Positions 23,515 to 35,554 of a DNA stretch of 64,000 nt are shown in pieces. The notes under the pieces were generated by a model. That model made no database searches, was not told the origin of the DNA, and was given only the letters and a program-made list of their open reading frames with translations. The stretch comes from Phorcus lineatus (taxonomy: Eukaryota; Mollusca; Gastropoda; Trochida; Trochidae). The stretch spans positions 35,347,764-35,411,763 of the forward strand of contig OV121092.1 in the NCBI GenBank assembly GCA_921293015.1, in the 5' to 3' direction. The stretch's first letter is position 1; the number at the start of each line of letters is the position of its first letter. Both the position numbers and the translations under genes were made by a program.

Positions 23515-26500
23515 GGCAGACAGGAGTCAAGAACTATAACACTACCAAATGAAACAGAACCGCAACTGGAACCTGTGTCTGGATGTGTGATTGATTTTCG
23601 GAATAGTCGAGAAATTGCCTGAACCAGGGATCAGTCTTCTTTGGATAATAATATTGATGGTCTATCCCCTCGTATTTTTTCTCTTATGTATATTTCTATT
23701 GAAGGCGTTCTATTGAATACTACTTGATAGCGTTTCATATACGAATCTCATAATCTTAAAACAATGATAATGTGTTTTCATAGTGTTTGTAATGAAAGTG
23801 AAAGTATTGGACTATCGCCACTTTAATATAATGAAAGTCAACACAGTGATGTATATGTCTCGACTTTAATCTGATATAGTACACATATACTTTAGTTAAT
23901 CTTAGCAGAGATGTCACCAAAGCAGCACTATTACTCATTTAAGAAAACGAACTATCTTGTCTGTGTAACAAGATCCTACCATATTGTTCAAGTGATTGAG
24001 AACAAGTGTCAACTAACTGATGTAACACTTTCATCAATTCCTAGCCAATATCTCCAAAACAGATCGAGCGGATTAAAAGAAATGTTATATACACCTTCTT
24101 GTTTTTCTTCAGACAGATTTCATTATTCGTATTTGTAAGAGAACGGAACTGTAAGTGTTTATCTGTCTGTTTTTGAGAGGAATTCAATGAGTTTTAAATT
24201 TTATAGTTGTTAAATACTGTAGTTTCAAAAATTTAATTGACAAGTAACATTGAGTTTGTTTTACGCAAAACATTCGAAAAATCAAATGACTTATATACTT
24301 ATTCAATATATCTTATTTAGAATAATTCAAATGTGTCATGCTGTGGTCGATACATTGAATGGGCGATAATTCTGTTTTTTCCTGGGAATGAGAGAATAAT
24401 GCAAATTACTCATATTGTATTCTTTGTATTGATTGGTGAGAATGATAAAACTTGTTATAATAAAATCGACCATTAGATACATTCTATCAAAAGGTTTTTG
24501 CATTGTCTTTTAAGTATTGCGTTGTTTCAAAATGTTAATGCCCCGAAAACAAATTGCGAGCTAACCTTTCTTCAATATTCTAAAAGTGTTTTGTATGGTT
24601 TTTATTATTTGATTTGAAAATATTCAAACCAATTACTAATTTGGTAGGTGGTATGACCATCACAAATGGCATGTTTAATAATTTAAATGAGTTTTCCTTA
24701 TTCCGTGAAACCTTGGGTGCAGCAGTTCTCGACGACATCAACAAAAACGGTCAAATGCAATGTTCAATGAGATAATACATAAACATGAGTTTTAAGGCTG
24801 TCAAAGTAACGTATGACCTTGAGACAAAGGTCAAAGATACACAAATCGACTCGTGTTTACGTATTCCAAATTTGTAGGCTGTCAACTAATTCGTAGACTT
24901 AGAGTGGAATGAATGGTTTCTCAGCAAATGATCAGAGTGCTGGGGTGACCTTCGTAAACAACGTCAAGGTCTTCATAATCAACTGGTCTGTCATAATCTC
25001 CCTATTTAGGCTGTCACCAAGTTTTTAGAGGTGTGGTGCACGAGTTTATGCCTTGTGAGCTTGAAAATACAGTCAAAGTTAGGGAGATATATTGGTGTCT
25101 TCGTATTTTCCAAATGTAAGTTGTGATCAAATTCCAAGTGATACATCCAGTACATCGGTTTAGTTTACACCTTTTCTTCCAAATTTCAAAAGCATTTTAT
25201 GAAAATAATTACGCAATATATATCCATTTCAATGGTTAAACATCATATTACACCCATTACCCATTATCCATATTCCCATTATACATGTTTTAGTCGTAGA
25301 AAACAGTCTCACCTCTGAATCAAAATCTTTTGGCGGCCACCTTAGACTGAACACCTTTTATTCATTGAAGGCACGGGAATGGTTTCACAGTGCTTCACAG
25401 AACTACGTAAATTCATTTGGAGCTTTATGTAGTGATTTTGTTGCATTTAGTAGCATTTGTTTTCCATTTTGTGAGATCTCTATATTGACGTAATAAAAAC
25501 CTGCTTCAGGCCTTTAAATTTATATACAGTTGCTATCACTTTACTCAATGCAAACAGAACGGCTCAACAAGAATTGAATTGAGAACATTAGAATATTAAC
25601 GAAATTAAGACAACGTCCACCTTTTGTTTATTCTGGAATTCAATTACGTCGTCAAATCGCTATCATCTAGTCAATCATTTCCTCATTTGGGACTTTAAAG
25701 CGACGGACGACGTTCTAATGCTCATTACCATTTACTACAGACATTTCCAAATGGAACTGGTGAAAGTGATGGATTCAAATTTATTACTCAAAATGAACCC
25801 CAGAGAATACTTCTCTGTGTCACAAAATATTTCCAACCTTGAGATAATTCATATTCCTGTTTGTAACAATATATCTGTTCATGTGTGTGCAGTTAAGTAT
25901 TTAGTTGATAATCATTCCCTTGTCTTTAAAAAGGTGTTTTCCTTTAGACAGTAATTGATAAAAATCTTTTGGGTTACTTGTAATCAAAACTGCTTTTGAC
26001 TATAAATACAAATTTCGCCATGAAACTGACAAAGCTTGACATTTTCCACCACACTGTCAAAATGTGTTATATGTCATAATCAGTACCATATCGATATCAC
26101 ATCAGCACTTACATCCAATTAAAACTGTATTAGATGAACATTCCTGCTGTAAGTATGATTTTTTTCTATATCTAAGAGACATATTGATCATGATAATTAT
26201 ACGTACCATTTTCGTTTTAATTTAGTTTTAATCGTATATGTAGGATCGAAGTTATGGTATGCATCTTAAAGACATTTTCAAATCTGACTCCAAACAAAAC
26301 ACTTTCATAATTGCGTTCTGTTTTATCAAAACCCCTTGCTTGTGATGAAAATAGAAACATAACCTAATTACCGGTATCACCATTCCATTAGCGTTTGCCT
26401 CCAGGGAATTACACAGGAAACAATCTCTCTTCATGATAGATAACTGAATACAAAATTGTAATTAGATGAAGAAGGGGAGTAGAATTTCGTTTTCGTGAGA

Positions 26501-26680
26501 ACAAATAGTGGTAATTAGATGGTAAAAGTAAAAGTACATGAAGAAAGTCTTCCTGATTAGAACATAATTATTCCGAACTTCTTCATTTTGAAAACACCCA
26601 TATCGATTTGCAAGTAGAGGAGCCGAAAGTAAGCAGTTTGTACTGTATTTACAGTCTTCAAGATTGTACACGCCTATTTT
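23515..26680. repeat. Diverged array unit U1
   Basis: Anchors: h1 (23515-23640, with aacctgtgtct and gaatagtcg), h2 (23985-24130, with agtgtcaactaactgatgta), h3 (26340-26510, with cctccagggaattacaca) and the h3 tail (26640-26680, cttcaagattgtacac). The same order recurs in U2 and, where not lost, in U3 and U4. The h2-h3 interval is expanded by a degenerate repeat at 24798-25150. Confidence 0.65.
24798..25150 (+). repeat. Degenerate repeat with ggctgtca starts and tgacctt blocks
   Basis: Segments starting ggctgtcaaagt (24798), ggctgtcaactaattc (24878), ggctgtcaccaagttt (25009) and aagttgtgatcaaattcc (25122) suggest three to four diverged units of about 80-130 bp, each with gaccttgag or caaggtc-like blocks. 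Related sequence occurs at about 33305-33475 (ggtgaccttgaaaataaatt). It is probably an old interspersed or tandem repeat. Confidence 0.45.
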
Positions 26681-26804
26681 TATAAATTTATTCTGACATA
26701 CAGAAAAATACGTTTATGTATGTGTGCAACATATGAACCACACCTGTGAAACAGTTCACATATCAACATGAATATCTGCAGCTTCTAACAACCATAAGTC
26801 AAAT

Positions 26805-27010
26805 CGTGGTGGCCGAGTCGGCAAAAAACGCCTGTGTAGTGACCCAGTGAGCTTGACGTGCCGGGTTCGAGCCTACCTGTGACCGGTTGTAAAAACAATG
26901 AAGTCAGCTGTTTGTGCAGATTATTTCTGTGTTGAACCAAAATCTAGTGTACAAACCTGAATCAGAACAGATAGTGGCCACGTGACCTAAACAAGGTACA
27001 TCAACTTGCA
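26805..27010 (+). mobile_element. tRNA(Leu/Ser)-like SINE
   Basis: The A-box region ggccgagtcggc (26811-26822) and B box GGTTCGAGCC (26864-26873) are about 50 nt apart, as in tRNA-derived SINE heads. The sequence cannot close a tRNA acceptor stem (gtggtgg against the bases after the T arm), so it is not a functional tRNA gene. The 3' limit is approximate and no target duplication was established. Confidence 0.6.
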
Positions 27011-27119
27011 GTAAATTTGGACAAAATACTATGACTATGCGTCCCAGTTCATTCAGCTTTGATGGGATAAATTTGATGTGTCAAATAACAGCAAAAGTTG
27101 CAAACCCCGAGGGGAGCTT

Positions 27120-27541
27120 CATTCTCTCCCAACAGAGGTAGCCCCGTCATAATACAACCTCTGTCTTAATTCGAAGGTTTCTCGGGCTTCAGGCAGTTTC
27201 CCCTACCGGCGCAATATTGCAACTTAAACTACCTGGCAATATTTCTGCCAATGAAAGCACCGAATGCACGAATAACAAATGTGTTGTCACACAGGCTTTT
27301 TCAATGATGCAGTCGCAAAATGAGGCGTGTGTGTTCTGTAAAGAAGACTCAAAGTGCAAGGTGTATATTCGAATAAAGTTTAGCATTTGGAAAGCTAACG
27401 GAAACAACTTAGGCAATTTGAATGATAACTTTTGAAACGGCGTCGCTGATTGCACAGCTTCCTTTGATTGTATCCAATCAGCGTTCTACATTTCTAGAAT
27501 TAAGACAGAGGTTGTGGAATTTATCTGTGTTGGGAGAGAAC
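27120..27541 (+). mobile_element. MITE-A copy 2
   Basis: A 422-bp copy with TIRs starting CATTCTCTCCCAACAGAGGT and ending gtgttgggagagaac. It is flanked by GGGGAGCTT (27111-27119) and GGGGAGCTA (27542-27550), a 9-bp duplication with one mismatch. Its inside is closely similar to copy 1 (for example caatgatgcagtcgcaaa in both), in the same orientation. The open frames within it on both strands are incidental. Confidence 0.9.
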
Positions 27542-28950
27542 GGGGAGCTAATTTTCGAAATACTATGTATTGAATCGTGACATCCCATGACCGAAGAACA
27601 AAGCACCTTTGAGCAGCATAGCTGGATATCGGCGCCATACAAACCTTAATATGTATCAAATAGTGTCGCTTTTCGACCTAACGCTTAAACAGTTGTAAGA
27701 AAAAAGATTTGATTTTATTCAATGCTTGAGAATGCCTTCAGCGTTACACCGGTTCATGGACGAAAACAATGAAAATCTTATAAATTAAAGTTATATGATT
27801 TTAATTTTGGAGTGTTTACCTATTTTGGGGATCCATTTCTGTTTTGTTTTCGTTAAGGATTGTTTATCAAAAATTCCTTTTTTAATATCCTGAACAACAC
27901 TAATGAAAGAATTATGACCTAACAGTTTGTAAAAACTTAAAAATTTTATACTTTATACTTTAAAATTTGGGTATAGATATTAACCAAAGAGTCTTTCCGA
28001 GTCGTCTAACACCATTGTTATACAGAGGATATGTAAAGCTTTTATGTTATGGAAAGATGCAATAAACATGTCTGGAGTTTTTTGTTTGTCCCATGGGGTG
28101 CATGTGGCGGCTCTGTAGTACTAAAATTTAGAGTTGGTGTCTATTTTTTTGCCACTGTATAGATATAGCATGTGTGTATGTGTTTTGTCCTACATTTTGT
28201 ATAGGCATATGTACATTGTTTATCATTGTAAGCTAACCTACAAACCTCAGTAGCAGTTTGAAATTAATCGGCAATATTATGTAGGAACTTTTTTTATCGC
28301 CCGGAAAAGACCTCAATGTACGAGTCATTTGATATTTGAAATTTCTGTTGACAATTCAGATGCGATGTGAATTTATGAGTGGTTCCTTTTTCAGAAAAAA
28401 TTATATCTTTATGCGCCGTGTTGTTGTTTATAGTGTTATGGTCTATCACTCGTCGAATTATTCATTTTTCCTTTTTACACAATTTTGAGGTTCTGTAAAG
28501 CACATATTAAAGAACAGTTTAAAATCATAAAATATAACTGAAAATATATTTACAATTAGTTTTGTTTATTCAGCAATTTTAAGGTAAATGTGGCTTATAT
28601 TCTGAACTGAACATTATTACATAACGACTTAGTAATTTAATCGGAAACATTATTATCTTCTTCCTAAATACCATTACATGCTTGGCAAAGCTGAAACAAA
28701 TGAGTGAGACGACACGATGTAAACTAAGTATGTACATTATTCCATCGACATTGTATTTATTCCGTTTTTATGAGCAGGCAAATTGTTACAAGTCCTTTTC
28801 AAACACTTATATGTCATGCCAAATCAAATTTATATTATTATGTTGGTAATATGAAGGCATAAACGAGATTAGGTTAACCTTAGGTTGAACATTTGCAGAT
28901 CCAGGTAGACTGATGTTTGTGGTGGCTATCGCTCCTCATTTTACAGAAAA
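27542..28950. other. AT-rich spacer
   Basis: No gene or repeat was recognised. Confidence 0.5.
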
Positions 28951-29327
28951 GCGTATTGCAATACGTATTGCAATATATTGGTACTTTTCATATTTCATTT
29001 GTTGCATGCTCTCTTGACTAAATAGCAGTAATTATATCAGCGATCAATGCTCCACTGGTCATCGTGTTGTAAAGTAAGATAACTCAGTGAATGGTTTCGG
29101 ACCTTTAACATGTCTGTGCTATTTTCACCTGGCGACTTCACACATTGTTTACAACTTTCGGTAAAATCACATTTTTTCTTGTCACGTTTCTCTGCAATTT
29201 TACATGGAAATTGTAAATTTTATGACTTCCGATATATTGGATATTTTCAAAAGAGTGTACCGGTACGTATCGTTTTGTTCCTGTATTGCAATATACCGAT
29301 TTACCGATAATACCGTGCACCCTTAGT
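28951..29327 (-). mobile_element. Possible hAT-like non-autonomous element
   Basis: The right side, read on the minus strand, is gggtgcacggtattatcgg followed by a tattgcaata core. The left side holds a perfect 22-nt palindrome (28954-28975) built from the same core. Termini of this flavour are common in animal hAT-type MITEs. An 8-bp duplication could not be established. Confidence 0.35.
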
Positions 29328-31189
29328 CGTGGTAGTAGTAGACTGCTTCGACGATAGCAGTATGAAACAATCATCCAGGAATTTATTTCGATAAGTAAAA
29401 GAAGAAATTGTGGAACTTGTGACAATTTGATAGAGGTAAAATCAATTAAATTTTCCATAAAGCATGCAGAATTCAATGTTCAAAAACATGAACTGCAGAA
29501 ATGATATTTATTAGATAACGTGGCAAGGCAACCACAAAAAATATATTGTCCAAACAGAGTGGAAGGGTGAAGCAACGAAGACCCAAACACCCGCTGTATA
29601 CCCCTCAGTGATCAAAAAGACTCGTGAGCAAAAGAACAACAATTAAAGTTACAACAATTCTCTATGTCAACTGTCAAAAGATGACCCTATGATAAAATAA
29701 AGGAAGAATCCTTTATTGAGAAATACTGCCAATCATTAAGCAGATAGAACGTAATATTTACACAAGCTCTTTGTACATGTCAAGGATTGTGACGTCATAA
29801 AGATATGATATAAACAAAAAGGTTGTATACTGCTGATTTTTTATCAACAATGAACTGATTTTTAAAAAATTTTAAATGAACATGTCAACTAAATAACAGA
29901 CCACTTAAATGAAAGTGGCAGCATGAATACCAGAAACACATCACGATAATGGATTGAAATAAAACCCAACAGCCACTTATTGTTTTTCTGATGATGAACC
30001 GCTTTTGAAAACGTTCTTCTGATGTTAATTGTTTCCCCCAGGGGAACTGAAAAGTCTTAATTAAACATTATGGATGTTGTATTCCCTCTCAGGTTTAATT
30101 AAAGTTTATTGTTGATGGCACCATAAAATAGATGAAAATACTGTATAAAAAATTCAAACTGATTTTAACAAAAAACTATTCAGTTTTAATGACTATATAA
30201 TTACATAGTGAATAGAATAAACTATAAATTTATTTAACATAACATAAAATACTATAATGTTTATGAAGAAAAATAAAGGAGTAATATCAGGTTTGATATT
30301 TTATACACAGATCATAAAGATTCACGGAACAAATGGAACTACTGTAAGCAATGTTGAAACTGTGTTGGTATGCAATACGCCGCTTTGATAGACTATCTAG
30401 CAAGGTCAATATCATTGCATGCAAATAAAGAAGAAAATTGATATGAAATGATATTGACTGAGTCATTGTGGGATGTATATGTTACAACTTATCATATACA
30501 CGTACATGTGTAAGGAGGAAGTATTGCATCACTATTTTCGTCTTGATTTCCACCTATATTTTAAATCCGATCTTAACAGGTTTTCCGGTGATAACGCGAC
30601 TTGTTCTGATATTTTCGTCGCCAAAACGGAAAGAAATCAACGACAACACATGCAGTGTCTTGTTCAGTAAATGAGGGGACGTTGTGCAGCAATCGTTCCC
30701 CTTCATGAACTAACTTGTTCTCTCCTTGTGTTGTCTTCAGTAATAAATGTAAGTGGACAAATATCGACATCAGCCTCTACTGCATTCTCTCCCAACAGTA
30801 GTAAGCTCATAATTTCCTCTACTGCTGTTCCACTATAGTATTTTTGACACAAAACAATTCTTCTTGAAAGTTGATTTCTTCAATGGTTGTTTAATAAAAA
30901 TAAAGATAGACTTTGTTTTTCCTAAAGTGTTTGTTGGCTTTCATATCATCAGATGCTATTTGACCTGGGGAAAAAAACAATATATGATATGAAATACATT
31001 CTTAAATTAAATATCATTAATATTTATCACAACAGATATTGAAAAAGCAGGTCTTGCGATATTTTTTTCAGATCTATGTATCAATGATAAATAAGATCCA
31101 ATTTCAAGCGAGGTTGTAATTTTGTGTCTTTCAGTTCATCTTATCAAGTATTGTACTGAAGAAAATAAGAAGTTGAAAGCAGAAAAGAG
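29328..31189. other. Spacer with a MITE-A end fragment
   Basis: At 30783-30830 the sequence cattctctcccaacagtag and a following agctcataatttcctc resemble a MITE-A terminus without the rest of the element. Otherwise it is AT-rich DNA without recognised genes. The TGACGTCA octamer at 29790 is isolated. Confidence 0.45.
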
Positions 31190-34100
31190 ACGCTGACGTA
31201 TGAACTACTTTTGCAACTAAAACCAGAGTCTTGATAAATGACCGATCTAAATAGTCTGGTAACTATTTTGAAAAATGATTACTTGAGTGTCTATTTCTCG
31301 CTCTAACTGCTCAGGCCTTCTATTCTATATAGAAAATGACTTATTACAATACGCAATTGGGCAGAGCGATTTTTATTTATGAAATAATTTCATATTTTTA
31401 CACACTTTGGGCAAAGTTGCAACCGATCATGGTAACTTTAACATGTCCAAAGTCGTAAGTAGATGAGCAACTTTTATTGCGTTATTACTCATTCTAACCA
31501 AATTACATTGTCTTGGAAGTAGGTGCGTCCACGTGTTTCTCAAGATTGAGAGCAAGTGTCAACTAACTGATGTAACAATTTAATCAATTCCTAACCAATA
31601 TTCCCCGAACTTATCGGGAGGATTCGAAATAAATGTGATGTAAAGCTTCCAGTATTTCTTTAGACAGACTTCATTTATTGTATTTGCCAGAGTACGAAAG
31701 TTTTCATCTTCTTCAGATGGAAATGTTTGCTGTTACCCCTCAGTTCGTCTTTGAAATTATTTAATTCTTACATTATAATTATTGAATTATTCAGTCTTGA
31801 CTTCTCAAAATCTTCAAATATCTTAATATATTATATTCTTTATCACGATTTAGTGATGACATATTGCAACTCAAAATTTGGTACAAAGCAAATTATTGAT
31901 TCTTCTTATATTTGTTTCTTGGAAGAATATTTACGATCGAAGAAGATATGTTTGAAATGTCCGTCACATACCTTATATGTTCGTTTTAATTGTTTGATTT
32001 GTTTGTACTTCATATGCATATGGTGAGCTTACAATGCCTATACATTTAAGACATTTGACAGTTGTATTATTCATTCATTTTAGAAGGTGTCAAAACTGTT
32101 GAATCTTTACAGTATTACTCAATATAGTTGTCCATTTTTATATGATCTTTATCATGTGACTATTTACTATCAAGTAACGAATTATCTTGATTAATTCCAT
32201 TGCGCTTTGGTTCTAGTCGAAATGACAATTGCACCGATTTTGATAATCACAATCTCACTCAACATATATATGTTCAACCCGAAAGCCAAATATATGAAAA
32301 TGAAAATCATGCAACTAGGTAATGAAAGTTCAGAACCAGCACTTAAAATTCTTTTTCAATGTATACTAGTGACATGACCTATCAGTTGTTGTGTATTAAC
32401 GTTATCATTGCGTAACCGTTGCGCCAAGCTAGACGAGTTATGCCCCTTGGAGAACTCTTTTCACTGTAAGTCTGGAAGTTGATGAAAAGAACATGTTGTC
32501 AACCGCCATTGCCGTTGGGTTGTTGATTGCCCTTACGGCGTCATGAAAGGATATATTTAACATCAGTTACTGCAGTTAACCTCAAACATACGTTTGATTC
32601 ATTGGTGCGCCGCAGTCGCTGTACATTGTTCATTTCTCAAACGTAAATCATGACAAAAATGTTTGCCATTAACATGGCGTGTGTTTAACATATTTTCCAT
32701 TATCTGCAACCTCCAAACTAAACAAACATGGCACATAGCTCAATGTGTCATCTTAAAACCCTATAAAAACAATAATCTAATAACTGGCATCACCAAATGA
32801 TTTGGTTACCTCGAGGGAATTACAAAGGCAACCGCCCCTCCTCATAAGAAAGATAACGTATTAATTAAATGAAAAAGGTTGCTAGAATTTCCTTCTGATA
32901 AGGTCATTTAATAGAAATCAGAAAATGTGAATCTTAAAGAAGAAACTTTGACAAATTAGGATATCACCTCGAAAGTCATATCTTATCCAGGTAGAGTCTG
33001 AAGGAATAATTTAATACTGAAATAACGCTCTTCAACAATAGACATAAACAGGAGGTCTGGTCAAGTGTACAATCCTGTGTTGATGTTTTGACAAACATGC
33101 AACTTATAATACCTATTGCTTTAACAATTTAAATGATAACGTTATACAGAATGTACCGTAAGACATTATGTTCAAGGGATACGTCGTCAAGTGAGTTAAA
33201 GCTTTAATGCAAAAAGGCATTGAAAAGGCAAACAAAAACGAAAAATGCAGAAACGGTTAATGAGATATTTCATTAACAAGAATCATAAAAGTAGCCAAAG
33301 TGCCATGGTGACCTTGAAAATAAATTCAAGTCGACCAAATCAACTGATGACTGCCAAATATTCTCCGTAATTAAAGACTTCGGATTCAACAATGCATGAG
33401 ATAAGGCCTTAATATGGTGAAGGTCAACAAAGACGACTGATGTTCCCAAACGTAGGCTAGACGTATATATTTACGGACGCTGCTGAAAAGAACGCCCACA
33501 ACTATGTCCTTTTGAAGACCAGTTCATAGACTTTACAAATCTATCAAATACTTGATCGTGAACCGTCATGTTCATTCATAATAAATATCAAAAATGATAA
33601 AGAGAATGAGCTTATTTTTCAAAATGCTCTTAGAGACATGCACAATGTGTCGAAAGATTCACAATAACAATAAAAACAAAAAAAATAAATCGTGGCAATT
33701 TCATAAGTAGCAGCTTCTTTGCAAATATCACAGTTTGGTTAGGAAATTTTGTCAGATGAAGGATGCTGCTAATGCATTCGCCAATTTTCATGAAACTTTA
33801 AGGATTGTAATCACCACTATTATTGATGGGTATCAAAGTTTTTAAATATTACCAACTCTTTTACAATAATCACAGTTTGGTTAAGAGATTTTGTCAGATG
33901 GTTCTTCAAAACAGGCTGTTGTAGCTTAATGCAACAAGCAATTTTATGTACTTTCGGGAAAGATTATTGACGTCTTTATATATGTGTAATGAATATGTCT
34001 TGGATGCGGCCGAATCCTTTTGTCGTCGCTTGCGACTTATTTCCATTTCCATTTCCTACGAAGAGTGTTGAAGAGAGAGATTCATTTACTCTCTGATACG

Positions 34101-34250
34101 TGCAGGAAAAGGTTTCTCTTTTCTATTCAGCTGCCTGGGAAAGGTAAATAGGTTATCTAAAAAATCAATGGATTTGTCTCCTTTATTTAGGTAAAATCCA
34201 TTTCACGCCAATGCTTGCACATATTGAGAAGGTAGAGAGTAATATACAAG
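31190..34250. repeat. Diverged array unit U2
   Basis: Anchors: h1 (31190-31325, with ttgagtgtctatttctcgct), h2 (31540-31700), h3 (32740-32900, with cctcgagggaattacaaa), its tail (about 32985-33075) and h4 (34135-34250, with gaaaggtaaatagg and cgccaatgcttgcac). h1 and h3 align best with U3. No gene was recognised; the 99-codon frame at 31727-32026 is AT-rich and motif-free. Confidence 0.7.
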
Positions 34251-34439
34251 ATATGTGTCTGGCAAAAGGTTTTTGACTTTTTACTTTATAACATAACACT
34301 GTATAGTTACGTTTTCTAACTTCAAGTTTCGTAAGGACTGTCTGGCAGGATCTATTATGATGCTTGATTATTACTTACAATGATATATATAGTTACAATT
34401 TATACACCTATAGAAAAGTACTGAAGAGACATGCAATTG

Positions 34440-34464
34440 CAATGCAATGCAATGTAATGCAATG
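34440..34464 (+). repeat. (AATGC)n short tandem repeat
   Basis: About five imperfect copies of the pentamer aatgc. Confidence 0.8.
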
Positions 34465-34790
34465 TTATCTTGATTTCTTCTTATTTTTTACAACCGATAT
34501 GAACAGACTAGGGTTTCCCGCATCCTGCCAATCAGCTTATATGAATCAGCTATACCATAAACTCTTCCTGGCTTAATCCCTATTAGCGACTTGATATTCG
34601 TGTCTTAGTTCACCTGTTATTTTTTCAGCCAATGGATGTCACTAGCTTGAACCCAAAGGATATTTGCATCCGGGTTGTGCCGCTGTTGCTGAACGCTAGT
34701 CGTCTCAATGCGATATGGCTGGTTAGATAGCTAGCGATACGAAGGTTTTGGCTTGAAGGAGATCAGGGTATTAGGAAGAAGCGAGAGCAT

Positions 34791-35348
34791 AAGAATTGGG
34801 TAACTGATGTAAAACAACTACTATTTTCAATTGGTTTTGGAAATATATGGCTCAGCCAAAATGATGGTGTGAACTTAGACTTCATGAACATATTTACCCA
34901 AAGACTTAAAGATATCTATTTTCAAAACTGTCAAGAAAAGATTAATGCTTCAAGCAAATGCAACCTTTACTCTGTGTATAAGAACAGTATGAATACCGAA
35001 TTATATCTAACTTGTCTAAATGTGAAAAAGTATAGGATAAATTTAGCACGTTTTAGATGTTCATCGCATGACCTATTCATTGAGAAAGGCAGATATGTAA
35101 ATATAAGTAGGGAAAATAGAGTTTGCAAACTCTGTAATTTGAATGCTATTGAAGATGAGTACCATTTCCTACTCGTTTGTCCTAGTTACTTTAATATTCG
35201 AAACGAATATATAAAAAACAAATATCATGTCAATCCTAATAAATGTAAATTTAAGGAATTATTAAACAGCACGAGCACTCGAGAACTAAAAAATCTGTCC
35301 ATGTATATATATTATGCATTTGTACATAGAACGCATGTTGTTACTTGA
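34791..35348 (+). CDS. LINE ORF2 protein, C-terminal fragment
   Basis: The frame is open from the 5' junction (first residues KNWVTDVKQLL) to the stop at 35346-35348, about 185 codons, with no start codon of its own. The early block ...IWLSQNDG...F...RLKD and the zinc-finger-like block CKLCNLNAIEDEYHFLLVC (C-x2-C-x9-H-x4-C) are typical of the C-termini of jockey/CR1-type LINE reverse transcriptases in invertebrates. The reverse-transcriptase and endonuclease domains are absent, so the fragment cannot move by itself. The uninterrupted frame suggests a fairly recent insertion. A start at the ATG near 34884 would be artificial. Confidence 0.85.
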   Translation, partial: KNWVTDVKQLLFSIGFGNIWLSQNDGVNLDFMNIFTQRLKDIYFQNCQEKINASSKCNLYSVYKNSMNTELYLTCLNVKKYRINLARFRCSSHDLFIEKGRYVNISRENRVCKLCNLNAIEDEYHFLLVCPSYFNIRNEYIKNKYHVNPNKCKFKELLNSTSTRELKNLSMYIYYAFVHRTHVVT

Positions 35349-35421
35349 ATGTATGCAATGTATTTCATGTACTATAGGCCTATGGCCTCTTAAGTACCAG
35401 AATAAAGATTGATTGATTGAT
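34791..35421 (+). mobile_element. 5'-truncated LINE (jockey/CR1-like) 3' end
   Basis: The fragment carries the C-terminal coding region of a LINE ORF2 (34791-35348), a short 3' UTR and a gattgattgattga tail. It lies within MITE-B sequence, so it postdates that MITE. The exact target duplication is unclear. Confidence 0.8.
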
Positions 35422-35554
35422 ATGCTGATTTAGCAGGATGGGTTTCCCGGTTATAATCAGAGCTCTTGTGATGTTCTCTCTAACCGGATGCTCAGTGTTT
35501 GGTCAGTACTTGAGAGGTCATTTTGCGGAAAACACTTCTACTCATCAGGATGAT

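Larger units (their letters stand above)
34521..35440 (+). mobile_element. MITE-B copy carrying a LINE insertion
   Basis: It starts CATCCTGCCAATCAGC and ends gctgatttagcaggatg, and is flanked by a perfect 9-bp duplication, GGTTTCCCG (34512-34520 and 35441-35449). MITE-B sequence runs to about 34790 (including ccgggttgtgccgctgttgc and gagatcagggtatta), is interrupted by a LINE 3' fragment, and resumes at about 35421. Without the insert the element is about 290 bp. Confidence 0.85.

Noticed and set aside
26805..26885. tRNA-Leu or tRNA-Ser gene
   Set aside because: The acceptor arms are not complementary and the variable region does not fold; it fits a SINE head better.
27189..27455. Open frames on both strands inside 27.2-27.5 kb
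   Set aside because: They lie entirely within MITE-A copy 2 and are broken in the other copies.
31727..32026. 99-codon hydrophobic ORF, possible membrane protein
   Set aside because: Ile/Leu/Ser/Tyr-rich as expected of random AT-rich sequence, with no conserved counterpart seen in the other array units.
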